Virus record (IMG/VR): IMGVR_UViG_3300025322_000072
Location: 1 to 40,784 of that record
Length of the DNA stretch: 40,784 bases
DNA from: a virus
Strand: one strand, 5' to 3'
Position numbers and translations under genes: made by a program. Positions 8,223 through 15,898 of the stretch are shown one piece after another (positions within the stretch are counted from its first letter, which is position 1; every line of letters starts with the position of its first letter). The notes beneath the pieces are model-generated. The model worked only from the letters and a program-made list of their open reading frames with translations. It did not search any database and was not told the origin of the DNA.

Positions 8223-9872
8223 TTAGCTCTCTACAAAGGTTGTAGATCTCTCCCTAAAATTATACTGCTGGGCTCTCGTTATAGAGGTGGCAGACACAGA
8301 TCTGCTAGAAAAATCAAACCTGATTTCAGCAATTCTAGCACCACCTGGCAGGAACTTTGTAAGATCCCCTATGAAGCTCAGTGCCCCAGCTAGGATCTTG
8401 CCTATCCTTTTGGAGAGCCCCCCAACAAATGATAGCCCTCCCTCTAGGAGCTTTGAAGTCTGCCTATCCAGAGATCCAGAAAACGAAACAGAGCCTCCCA
8501 AGGATTTCAGGATAGATCGAATAGAGGCTAGAGCCCCTGAGAAGGATAGAGCCCCTGTAAAGCTCTTGGAGGTTCGTTTGGCTAGATCTCCAGTGAATGA
8601 TAGAGCTCCTGTCAAGATCTTGGTGACTAGCTTTTGGGAGGTTAGGGATCCAGTGAATGAAAGGGCTCCCACCAAAGATTTTAGAACTGCCCTGACTGAA
8701 GTCACGATCCCAGAAAATGACAGGGTTCCTGTAAAGCTCTTGTAGGTTCGTTTGCTCAGGGCTCCTGTAAAGGAGAGGATCCCAGCTAGAGCTTTCCCTG
8801 ATTGCTGGGAGATCGATCCAGAGAATGAAAGGGCTCCTGTCAGGATCTTTACCACCAGCCTAATGGAACTCAGCAAACCTGAAAAAGATAGCCCACCAAC
8901 AAGATTTTTAGAAGTTTGCTTCAGTAGGGTTGAGCTAGAGGAGAGGGATCCAGCTAGGTTCTTGTTAGGGAGCCTCCCTAGTGCCCCTAGGAATGACAGG
9001 GAGCCATCTAGGGATTTTAGGGATACCTTAGAGCCTATGAGAGTTCCAACACTGGTTAGGGTGGCTGTAAAGCTCTTAGAGCTCCTTTTTACAAGGGCTC
9101 CCGAGAATGAAAGGGCTCCTGTTAAGCTCCTTTCGATCCTCTTGACTAGAGCTCCTACAAACGATAGCCCTCCAGCTAGGATCTTGCCAGCCCTCTTGGC
9201 TAGAGCTCCCGCAGGGGTTATAGCTCCTGATACTGATTGGTTGAACTGGGTTCCTGAAGGGGCTGGCTTGACTAAGATCATGAAGCCAGCCATATCCTGA
9301 GCAGAACCGCTGACTGTGAGAGTTCTGTTCACTGATGAGGTTCCAGTTAGGAGCTCCCATGCAATCACACGATGAAGCTGGTTATCTGTTTGCTCAGTTA
9401 CCTCTGTCAGACTTGCATCTTCTGTCCATGTCCTAGCTCCTCCTGATGCATCAACAGAGGCATGACATATCATTAGCATATTAGTATAGCCAGGGGTTAT
9501 GTTTCCTACATTGATAGCATTAGATGAAGCATTAGCATGGCCAGAGCTATTTGGGGTTGAGTCTGATGAATCATGTCCATCTACTCTAGTAATATCAATA
9601 ACCCAGTTACCTGCAGCTGAAAAAGTCCACGTGGGGGCCGAATCACCAGTGGCATAGTTCTTTTTATAGACCCAGGTTGCAAAATCAGCTGGGTTAGGAT
9701 CTGCCTCAACCAGTGACCAGCCAGTTGGTACATTGGTTATAGTAGCTGAGGTGGAGTTATGAATGACAAAGGCTAGGAGGAGATCCCCATTAGCCACTCC
9801 TGCAGGGAATGAGCCCTCCCCAGTGGCATCAGTTCCTGTGGCATGGCTTACAGCTTGATACGCTACAGTCAC
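8223..9872 (-). CDS. Long repeat protein with jelly-roll-like head domain
   Basis: A 549-residue protein starting at GTG 9872 (AGGAG, five-base spacer). Residues 1-~205 form a beta-rich globular domain (TGWSLVEADPNP, AAGNWVIDITRVDG). Residues ~215-515 are 16 tandem units of 18 or 20 residues with consensus K-x-L-x-G-x-L-S-F-x-G-x-L-x, ending in KR, TS or IR. The last ~35 residues (GGARIAEIRFDFSSR) are non-repetitive. Such regular beta/Gly repeats could form a solenoid or fibre. Its place between capsid/decoration genes and the connector suggests a head or neck fibre rather than a tail fibre. Function unproven. Confidence 0.75.
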   Translation of the reverse strand: MTVAYQAVSHATGTDATGEGSFPAGVANGDLLLAFVIHNSTSATITNVPTGWSLVEADPNPADFATWVYKKNYATGDSAPTWTFSAAGNWVIDITRVDGHDSSDSTPNSSGHANASSNAINVGNITPGYTNMLMICHASVDASGGARTWTEDASLTEVTEQTDNQLHRVIAWELLTGTSSVNRTLTVSGSAQDMAGFMILVKPAPSGTQFNQSVSGAITPAGALAKRAGKILAGGLSFVGALVKRIERSLTGALSFSGALVKRSSKSFTATLTSVGTLIGSKVSLKSLDGSLSFLGALGRLPNKNLAGSLSSSSTLLKQTSKNLVGGLSFSGLLSSIRLVVKILTGALSFSGSISQQSGKALAGILSFTGALSKRTYKSFTGTLSFSGIVTSVRAVLKSLVGALSFTGSLTSQKLVTKILTGALSFTGDLAKRTSKSFTGALSFSGALASIRSILKSLGGSVSFSGSLDRQTSKLLEGGLSFVGGLSKRIGKILAGALSFIGDLTKFLPGGARIAEIRFDFSSRSVSATSITRAQQYNFRERSTTFVES

Positions 9873-9899
9873 TTTAGCTCCTTATAGGCAAAATCCTCA

Positions 9900-9931
9900 G
9901 CACAGCCTGGGATGAAAATTCCAGGCTGCGC
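9900..9931 (-). promoter_or_regulatory. Intergenic stem-loop
   Basis: Eleven-base stem (9900-9910 with 9921-9931, one G-T pair) and ten-base loop, between the 212-residue structural gene and the repeat protein. There is no U-tract directly after it in the transcribed direction, so a simple intrinsic terminator is unlikely. It may be an mRNA-stabilising or processing hairpin. Confidence 0.6.
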
Positions 9932-9951
9932 AAAGGATATAAGCTAGGATC

Positions 9952-10590
9952 CTAACCACCACTATTGATAGTACAGGTATAGGTGAATTGGATCGAATCA
10001 CCAGACGCAACGTTGATCGCTGTAAAGACAGATCGATCCCAAAGAGTTCCACCTCCAGTAGCTGCCTGGGTGAAAATCCCATGCTCAGTTATAGCTCCTG
10101 CCCCATCAAAAGTTGCAGTTCCTACTGTTCGCATTTGACTAGCTGTCGGCTGGCTTTTTGTGCCAGTAGCCCGAGTACTGTCAGGGTTCAGGATCGTGGT
10201 ACTCTCTGTCCCAAGAGCCGTATCAGCTACATTCTCAGCGACAGAGCCAGTTCCACATCCATGGTAATTGAACAGGCTGAAGTCATTAGCTCCCCCATCC
10301 CAGTCATCAACTAGGAATGCCACTCCAGCATCAGTGACCAGCTTATGAGATAGGATCCCATAATTTACTCGAGAGCCATCAGCCTTTACAAGCACAGCCT
10401 TTAGTTCTGAAGTGATGGTCAAGATGCCAAAAGTTCTGGAGAGGAGTTTGGCCAGCCAGTATTGGATCCAGCCGATGATAAAGCTCCATCGGCTATAGTT
10501 CTTCAATCTCCAGCCAAGGTTAGCTTTAGGAGCCCTGATCACTTTGGTGACTAGCTCTCCTTTGAAGCCCACGGCAGAAGCCTTGTTCAT
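9952..10590 (-). CDS. Phage structural protein, probable head/virion component
   Basis: A 212-residue protein. Residues 1-~55 are basic with amphipathic or hydrophobic stretches (WSFIIGWIQYWLAKLL). Residues ~60-212 match a beta-sandwich pattern I recall from many uncharacterised phage proteins near the capsid gene (VTDAGVAFLVDDWDGGAND, YHGCGTGSVAENVADTALGTE, ITEHGIFTQAATGGGTLWDR, GDSIQFTYTCTINSGG). The ribosome site GGAGGTGATC is a ten-base match to the 16S anti-Shine-Dalgarno end, so expression should be very high. Likely a decoration or fibre-type virion protein. Exact role unknown. Confidence 0.7.
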   Translation of the reverse strand: MNKASAVGFKGELVTKVIRAPKANLGWRLKNYSRWSFIIGWIQYWLAKLLSRTFGILTITSELKAVLVKADGSRVNYGILSHKLVTDAGVAFLVDDWDGGANDFSLFNYHGCGTGSVAENVADTALGTESTTILNPDSTRATGTKSQPTASQMRTVGTATFDGAGAITEHGIFTQAATGGGTLWDRSVFTAINVASGDSIQFTYTCTINSGG

Positions 10591-10614
10591 GGATCACCTC
10601 CATTCTGGGAGTTT

Positions 10615-10638
10615 GGGGAGGCTATCTCTAGCCTCCCC
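10615..10638 (-). promoter_or_regulatory. Perfect intergenic stem-loop
   Basis: Ten-base perfect stem (10615-10624 with 10629-10638) and a four-base loop (GAGA on the transcript). It lies between the decoration-like gene and the next gene, just upstream of that gene's very strong ribosome site. No U-tract follows. Confidence 0.7.
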
Positions 10639-10646
10639 TCCCCATC

Positions 10647-11021
10647 CTACTTGTATCTGCGCTCTGCCAGGAGATAGGCACCATACAGGAAGTTCGGGGT
10701 TGTACCCCCTACAGTTCCTACCGCACGGACATATCGCTTGTTGGTCATGAAATGGATCTCAGAATTGCCAGCTGCCGTCACCTGGACAAAAGTAGCTCCA
10801 GTGATATCGGTGTAGCCTGAGCCCAAGACATCACTTTCCTGCATTTTGACATCCAGGGTTGGAGTGGTTCCTGAGACAGTATTCACCCCAAGAAAAGCCT
10901 TCATTGATCTTTTCCCAGGATTGATATAGCCTTGGAGATCCACTCCCACACCGTTGGCATTCGCTGTACGAGCCAGCGGAGGGAAAAGCTCTTTTACATC
11001 TAATTGCGATTGCGTACTCAT
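10647..11021 (-). CDS. Probable capsid decoration protein
   Basis: A 124-residue beta-rich protein directly downstream of the major capsid gene, MSTQSQLDVKELFPPLARTANANGVGVDLQGY, with GAGGAGG eight bases before ATG. The middle (GTTPTLDVKMQESDVLGSGYTDITGATF) and the end (KRYVRAVGTVGGTTPNF) are typical of small phage head proteins that bind the outside of the shell. Position, size and strong translation signal support the call. No diagnostic residue is visible. Confidence 0.65.
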   Translation of the reverse strand: MSTQSQLDVKELFPPLARTANANGVGVDLQGYINPGKRSMKAFLGVNTVSGTTPTLDVKMQESDVLGSGYTDITGATFVQVTAAGNSEIHFMTNKRYVRAVGTVGGTTPNFLYGAYLLAERRYK

Positions 11022-11061
11022 TATTCATCCTCCTCGTGGACAAAGTAGATCTAAGAGGTTT

Positions 11062-11094
11062 GCTCCTCCTCCCCAGGGGATAGGGAGGAGGAGC
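11062..11094 (-). promoter_or_regulatory. Perfect 12-bp intergenic stem-loop after the capsid gene
   Basis: Twelve-base perfect stem (11062-11073 with 11083-11094), nine-base loop, 20 bases after the capsid stop. One arm is GGAGGAG-rich, so a ribosome-site-like sequence is sequestered in the stem. There is no U-tract on the transcript. Confidence 0.75.
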
Positions 11095-11113
11095 CCGATG
11101 CTAGCCAATAAGG

Positions 11114-12484
11114 CTAGGTGGAGATCTTTTGAGCTCTGAACCGCCACGGCTGAGCAACCTCACCACCGACACGCTTGCGCCCAAGAATAACGGTGATATT
11201 GGTCTCAGCATAGATCTCTGACAATCTCTGCAGGGAGAGCCCGATGCGATCCACGATGAAGTAGCCCGAGAAGTCACCAAAGAGGATGGGGTAGTCATTC
11301 CCAGCGATGTCAGGCATAAATTCATCGTACACTACAGGCTTGCCAAGCATGCTGTCCTGATCACCTGGGGAGGAGAGCCCTCCATTCGATGCATTCTGCA
11401 TGCTGTCCCAGATATAACGAGAGTTGCCATCTTTCAGCTTGCGGGCAACTTTCGCTGTGCCTGAGTTCAGGAGCATCCGTGCATTTCTGCGGTATTGAGA
11501 GGGGAGCCCAAAGAACAGATCGATCAACCCATCGGCCAAGAGGGTTGTAGCGGAGCCCGAGACAACGGTGGGGATTTTCTCCCCAGTTTCTCCTACATCG
11601 ATGCGGGTGACCAGACCCATCGGTTTGGCAACGCCATTTCCATTGATGAAGACATCATCCTCCCCTAGGGCAAAGGCTTCACCCAAGAGATCTGAGGAGA
11701 TCCCCATCAGGTCAAAGGCACTGTCCTCTAGGACATCGTTGCTCAGAGGCATCGATGCCATAGCCGTATGGACAGGGATGGTGATCAGACCTGAGACTGG
11801 CTCAGTTACCCGATGGACAGTGGAGCTCGAGGGCACCTCTCCAGTCCAGGTCAAGCGCACGCCTGAGGTATATTTGTCATCAGTCGTGTAAACAATGCGA
11901 GGCCACTTCATCGCATCACGGCTGGTGGACATAACTCGGGCTAGAGCTCTGACCATTGCACTGGTGGCAGTTTTGCGAATGAGCTCTGTCTGATAGTCCT
12001 CTGGGACAAAGAAGCCCCCAGAGCTATCGATGCCCTCAGTGATCGTCTTGCGGTCAAGTGGGCCAAGCTGCTCCATGCCTTTGCGCATATAGCCTTCAAA
12101 GGCTCCTGGGTAGCCTTTCGACTGAACCGCCAAGGGCACGAGAAAACGAACCTGAACTTTTCTCCCTGTAGGGAGATCAACATCAACCTTGCGCCATGCG
12201 AGAGGATCCGCAGCAGGCATACCCTCGTTTGGCCCAGATTGACGCCACCCAAGATGGGCAGCTTTGGTGTCTGCGGGATCTCCTGAATAGGCTTCTCCAT
12301 CGGAGATTTTTTCAGCCTGACTGATCTGAACTTTGATCACATCGGCTTCTCCTAGAAGTTTATCCACCTTTTCACTGAGCTCCTGAGTTAGGGGAGCCTG
12401 AGCCGTTGCAGACGCCATAATCGTTTTTGCTTCAGCAATCTTGCTTGCATAGGATTGCTTGAGCTCTTTCACTTTTGCGTCCAT
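11114..12484 (-). CDS. Major capsid protein, HK97 fold
   Basis: A 456-residue protein. The N-terminal ~105 residues are coiled-coil (MDAKVKELKQSYASKIAEAKT), the delta/scaffold domain removed by the protease in HK97-type phages. From ~140 the sequence follows the HK97-family capsid: DSSGGFFVPEDYQTELIRKTA, PLSNDVLEDSAFDLMGISSDLL, EDDVFINGNGVAKPMGLV, LLNSGTAKVARKLKDGNSRYIW, ILFGDFSGYFIVDRIGLSLQR. It follows the protease gene with a strong TAAGGAGGT ribosome site. Cleavage would fall near residues 105-125, since the typical mature protein is ~300-330 residues. Confidence 0.95.
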   Translation of the reverse strand: MDAKVKELKQSYASKIAEAKTIMASATAQAPLTQELSEKVDKLLGEADVIKVQISQAEKISDGEAYSGDPADTKAAHLGWRQSGPNEGMPAADPLAWRKVDVDLPTGRKVQVRFLVPLAVQSKGYPGAFEGYMRKGMEQLGPLDRKTITEGIDSSGGFFVPEDYQTELIRKTATSAMVRALARVMSTSRDAMKWPRIVYTTDDKYTSGVRLTWTGEVPSSSTVHRVTEPVSGLITIPVHTAMASMPLSNDVLEDSAFDLMGISSDLLGEAFALGEDDVFINGNGVAKPMGLVTRIDVGETGEKIPTVVSGSATTLLADGLIDLFFGLPSQYRRNARMLLNSGTAKVARKLKDGNSRYIWDSMQNASNGGLSSPGDQDSMLGKPVVYDEFMPDIAGNDYPILFGDFSGYFIVDRIGLSLQRLSEIYAETNITVILGRKRVGGEVAQPWRFRAQKIST

Positions 12485-12505
12485 TCTACCTCCTTACAAT
12501 TTTCC

Positions 12506-13618
12506 TTAGAATAGGTGAACTGGATCACGTTCCATGATCGCAATTCTTTTGTTCAATTGCTCGGTGAGTAGTGATAACGATTTTTCATCGTCATCGGCTG
12601 GCTCAGCACTCAGCAAAATATCTGACAATACCTGTAGGGCTCCTTTTAGCTTCTCGAGGTTCCTACTGGACAAAACCCTCCCCTCCTTATAGGAGAGGAC
12701 ATCGAATATCGTGGCTGCAGCTATTAGATCCACTGCCTTATACTCGGGAGCTTCTTTTTCAAACTGTTTGTAATGCGAGGCTAGATGATCATACACAGAT
12801 CTCCTAGCATCAGAGGGGATCCCTAGCCCTCCTTTAGTAGCCCCCATCAGAGCTCCCATGGCAGATTTTGTACCTGCCCAGATAGCTGGCCCAATGCCTG
12901 ACTTAGAAGCTTGATGATGCGGGAGCTTCAAATCCCCAAAGCTCTCGGGGGGCATCTGCTCAGCATAGGCAAAGTGGGCAGCAATTCTTTTCTTTTCTTG
13001 ATCAGTAAGATCTCCCCAGTCAGCATCAGTGAAGTCATCTAGGGAGGGGGATGACCAAGAGGATCCCTCTGATGCAATTCCAGTATCCTTATAAGGAACT
13101 GCACTATGGAGAGCCTTAGAGGATGCCAAGGTGAGGGCATTCATCCCCCAAATTACATCGGATGTTTCCCAGAGCCGTAATTCATTCAGTTCACGAACCA
13201 TAACCCCAGTTGTCTTATCCTCCACATAGGAGAACTTCACTGGATCGAATGCAAAAGACATTTCAGTGATCGCTCCCTTTTTGATACCCTCGAGGATCTC
13301 ATCCCCTCTAGGTGTCTCGAGGTATTTGCGAGTGACCATAAGCCCCCCAGTGACTTCAGGGATAGCTTCTGTAATATCCTTGGGGAGCCCCTCCTTGCGA
13401 ACCTCCTCAATGTTAGTGATGACAGCCGTTGGAGGGGCAAAATAATCGTGCTGCCATAGGTGTTTCAGTCGTCTCTGATTTTCCTTCAATGTCTTCTTGA
13501 AGGCTCCTATATGGATGCGGTCATTGCCACTATCGATATTGCCGAATACAGCTGCAATACCTTTGACCGATCTCTCATCTAGGATCTCTGGCTGGTTAGG
13601 TGTAACTTTGTACTCCAT
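12506..13618 (-). CDS. Prohead protease with long C-terminal extension
   Basis: A 370-residue protein. Residues 1-~170 match the HK97 gp4/U35 prohead protease: VKGIAAVFGNIDSGNDRIHIGAF, LKHLWQHDYFAPP with the probable catalytic His, and GAITEMSFAFDPV with the probable nucleophile Ser. It matures the capsid by removing delta domains. The remaining ~200 residues are not needed for the protease fold. They contain WGDLTDQEKKRIAAHFAYAE and a helical tail, perhaps a scaffold or targeting domain. The GAGGTGATTC site precedes ATG 13618, and a TATAAT lies at 13643-13638, 20 bases upstream. Confidence 0.9.
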   Translation of the reverse strand: MEYKVTPNQPEILDERSVKGIAAVFGNIDSGNDRIHIGAFKKTLKENQRRLKHLWQHDYFAPPTAVITNIEEVRKEGLPKDITEAIPEVTGGLMVTRKYLETPRGDEILEGIKKGAITEMSFAFDPVKFSYVEDKTTGVMVRELNELRLWETSDVIWGMNALTLASSKALHSAVPYKDTGIASEGSSWSSPSLDDFTDADWGDLTDQEKKRIAAHFAYAEQMPPESFGDLKLPHHQASKSGIGPAIWAGTKSAMGALMGATKGGLGIPSDARRSVYDHLASHYKQFEKEAPEYKAVDLIAAATIFDVLSYKEGRVLSSRNLEKLKGALQVLSDILLSAEPADDDEKSLSLLTEQLNKRIAIMERDPVHLF

Positions 13619-13637
13619 GAATCACCTCACTCTTAGA

Positions 13638-13643
13638 ATTATA
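13638..13643 (-). promoter_or_regulatory. Possible -10 element ahead of protease/capsid genes
   Basis: TATAAT on the coding strand in the 74-base gap between the neck gene and the protease gene. No convincing -35 lies 16-18 bases upstream. It could serve an extra late promoter for head genes, but chance is a real alternative. Confidence 0.25.
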
Positions 13644-13692
13644 AGGTTGAAAGTGGGCTTTTCCCAGTGTCAGGATCTATTTTAGGGCTATT

Positions 13693-14208
13693 CTATTTGA
13701 AAAAATCAACGATCATTCCATCTACAGCCTTTTTGTAAATATCATATATTTTCTTCATGTTTCGATCTAGGAGATCTTGCAGGGTGTACCAGAGCCCTGA
13801 ATGGTATTGCGATTGAGGGCCACGATTGCCTTGGATCCCATCAACCTTATCCCGAGAGATAACCCAAGGGGCATACACCATCTTCGTGCCAATAACTCCT
13901 ACATAAGTCAAGTGAAAATCCCCTGCCCCTGCAGCCCTAACCTCCTTAGTGATCGATCTCCCGAGTTGAGCAGTCCTGCGGTAGGGCACTTCCATTTTCC
14001 CCTCTGCTATACTAGCCTTCACGAAAAGGGCTTGCTTGGCTGACTTGAAAGGATAGGGCTTGCCTGAGGCTGGAGGGTATGCAGGGATCTCGCTGTGGAG
14101 AAAATTAGTAGCCTCGTATGTAGCTTTGATCATATGATCTCGAGCTACATGTTGGAACTTAGTTAGATCTTTGTTATACCTAACTTGAAAGTCAAAGATC
14201 TTGCTCAT
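13693..14208 (-). CDS. HK97 gp10-like neck/minor head protein
   Basis: A 171-residue basic protein, MSKIFDFQVRYNKDLTKFQHVARDHM. Visible features typical of the gp10-like group are an N-terminal helix, a YPPASGKPYPFKSAKQ loop, RTAQLGRSIT and a GTKMVYAPWVIS segment near residues 120-130. These proteins act in head completion or neck formation. The start overlaps the stop of the preceding small gene (ATGA). Placement between MuF and protease is slightly early compared with HK97, where it follows the capsid gene. Confidence 0.6.
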   Translation of the reverse strand: MSKIFDFQVRYNKDLTKFQHVARDHMIKATYEATNFLHSEIPAYPPASGKPYPFKSAKQALFVKASIAEGKMEVPYRRTAQLGRSITKEVRAAGAGDFHLTYVGVIGTKMVYAPWVISRDKVDGIQGNRGPQSQYHSGLWYTLQDLLDRNMKKIYDIYKKAVDGMIVDFFK

Positions 14209-14384
14209 TTCATTTTCCCTTTTCTAGCCTTTTTCTGTCTAGCCCTCTCGAGCTTCAAAGCCTCCCGATGAGCACGATCCTCCCCCTCCCTAGCTCCTGG
14301 GATCATTTTCAGCCAGTCAGCATCTTCATCACTAGTGGAGAGCTCCTCCACGATCAATTTGCCATCTACAATTTTTGCTTTCAT
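14205..14384 (-). CDS. Small charged protein between MuF and neck genes
   Basis: A 59-residue gene starting MKAKIVDGKLIVEELSTSDE at ATG 14384, with AGGAGGAGCT before it, and ending GKMK at TGA 14207-14205, which overlaps the next start. The N-terminal part is acidic, including MIPGAREGEDRAHREAL, and the last ~15 residues are very basic. It may be a scaffold or adaptor peptide for head assembly. No family recognised. It fills the whole 184-base gap, so this stretch is not empty. Confidence 0.75.
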   Translation of the reverse strand: MKAKIVDGKLIVEELSTSDEDADWLKMIPGAREGEDRAHREALKLERARQKKARKGKMK

Positions 14385-14392
14385 AGCTCCTC

Positions 14393-15898
14393 CTATCTCA
14401 CCGTGGCAGTTATAAGATCATCGACTGTTCCACCACTGATAACAAACTCCCATTCATTCAAACAGCCAAATCCAGTCCTGGCAGTTCCAATAACCCTATT
14501 GGCAGGCATTATGGCCTCCATCACCACACCGTTGTACCCAGCGAACCTCTCAGCAATAGAAGCCTCTACAGTCCAGCTCTCAGCTGCATTGGCAACTTCA
14601 TCTATGCCCAGCATCATTTTATTTGGGCTGTTAGCAATCGCTGAATGTAGGGTAGGATCTACACTGACCCCTCTCCAAACGTGAACTTGGGTTATGCCTG
14701 CAGCCTTTAGCTCCTCCTGCGTATATTGGTACATTGCCTTTATGACGTCATCCACTACTTCATCAGAGTTCTGATACCCTAGTACAAGGAACTCATCCCA
14801 TAGGGTCATATCTGATTTTTCAAAAATGCTAAGGCTTTGTCTGGGTATTTTCCCTCCCCTAGACCTGATGATCAGTTCATCTGCCATCCTCTGTTCTTGC
14901 CATGGGGATAGCTTTGTCCCCAAAACCTTTGCTGTTCGAGCTTGGATCTGGAGGGATGCATAGGCATTATCGTTTGAAGTATTTGCCCATTGATGAACAA
15001 AATCATTTAGAGCAGTATAACTGACTTTGGTTCTGGAGGAGAGCTCTTGGATGAGCTTATCTTTAGATGCCCCTCGAGCAGAATAGCTTTCAACATCATC
15101 TCCTCTTTTTATGAACTCCCTACCTTGCCTGATGATATCACTGGGCACTGTCCTAGGATTTTTTGTAGCCCTATCCATTTTAGGAGGCCATGGGTCAGAG
15201 GGATTGATAGGATCTGGGGGCACTGAAGTAGTGCGCATAGAGGATCCTGGCACGACAGGGAGGAGATAGCATCGACATCTCGGATGGGCAGGTGGGCCAT
15301 CTATCGGCTGATCATCAAAATCCTCCCAGCCTCCATCTAGCCCTCCCACCATTTGCTGATCTCGTGGCCCGCAAATATCGCAAACGAGTTCATCGACTGC
15401 AGTCATCCAGCGTCTGCCTTTTATCGATCCTGCATAGGCTTCATTCCTCCATATAAGGAGATTGCCCTCAGCATAGGCTTTTGTAACCTCTGTGGAGGCT
15501 ATGAGCTCTGCTCTCTCAGGGCTGAATTTTAGGGCTAGCCTATCCTCTAGAGCTTGGAGGGGATCCCCAGACTGGATCCACTGCGATGTCTCACTTTGAA
15601 CATATTTTACCAGGTCATCAGTTATGCCTTTTATAAGAGTTCCAGCTTGATGTTCAGCATAGCCCATGGCAAACTGGTGGAGTAGATCGAATGATAGCCC
15701 TCCAGTGACTACAGCTGGGGATGGCTTATAGAGGAGATCCAGAGCCGATTGAGCCTCAATCTCCCCTTGGAATGCTGCTGCCATCTCCTGAGGGAAAACA
15801 ACCTCCCAGAGCTTCTCAGTGAAGATGTCTAGATAGGATGCCTCAAAGGGCTGGAACTCTACAAGCTCCCTTTTCTCCTCAGGCTTTTTCTTTGCCAT
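14393..15898 (-). CDS. MuF head morphogenesis protein fused to an ADP-ribosyltransferase domain
   Basis: A 501-residue protein. Residues ~80-235 are a Mu gpF/SPP1 gp7-like minor head domain: ASTEVTKAYAEGNLL, GRRWMTAVDELVCDICGPRD with C173 and C176, and HPRCRC ending at C210. Residues ~395-501 read as an ADP-ribosyltransferase of the R-S-E class: VWRGV (R409), ESWT (S441-x-T443) and NEWEFVI (E482-x-E484). The E-x-E pair is the arginine-modifying type. MuF fusions to toxin-like domains are known from phages and prophages. The enzyme would be packed in the capsid and could enter the host with the DNA, as T4 Alt does. The gene overlaps portal by 20 bases and has AAAGGAG before ATG. Confidence 0.82.
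   Translation of the reverse strand: MAKKKPEEKRELVEFQPFEASYLDIFTEKLWEVVFPQEMAAAFQGEIEAQSALDLLYKPSPAVVTGGLSFDLLHQFAMGYAEHQAGTLIKGITDDLVKYVQSETSQWIQSGDPLQALEDRLALKFSPERAELIASTEVTKAYAEGNLLIWRNEAYAGSIKGRRWMTAVDELVCDICGPRDQQMVGGLDGGWEDFDDQPIDGPPAHPRCRCYLLPVVPGSSMRTTSVPPDPINPSDPWPPKMDRATKNPRTVPSDIIRQGREFIKRGDDVESYSARGASKDKLIQELSSRTKVSYTALNDFVHQWANTSNDNAYASLQIQARTAKVLGTKLSPWQEQRMADELIIRSRGGKIPRQSLSIFEKSDMTLWDEFLVLGYQNSDEVVDDVIKAMYQYTQEELKAAGITQVHVWRGVSVDPTLHSAIANSPNKMMLGIDEVANAAESWTVEASIAERFAGYNGVVMEAIMPANRVIGTARTGFGCLNEWEFVISGGTVDDLITATVR

Noticed and set aside
8287-9300. Long plus-strand open frames (152 and 182 codons) opposite the repeat protein
   Set aside because: They are antisense shadows of the tandem repeats; their proteins are repetitive (PENDRAPVKLL-like) and lack ribosome sites, and all other genes are on the minus strand.
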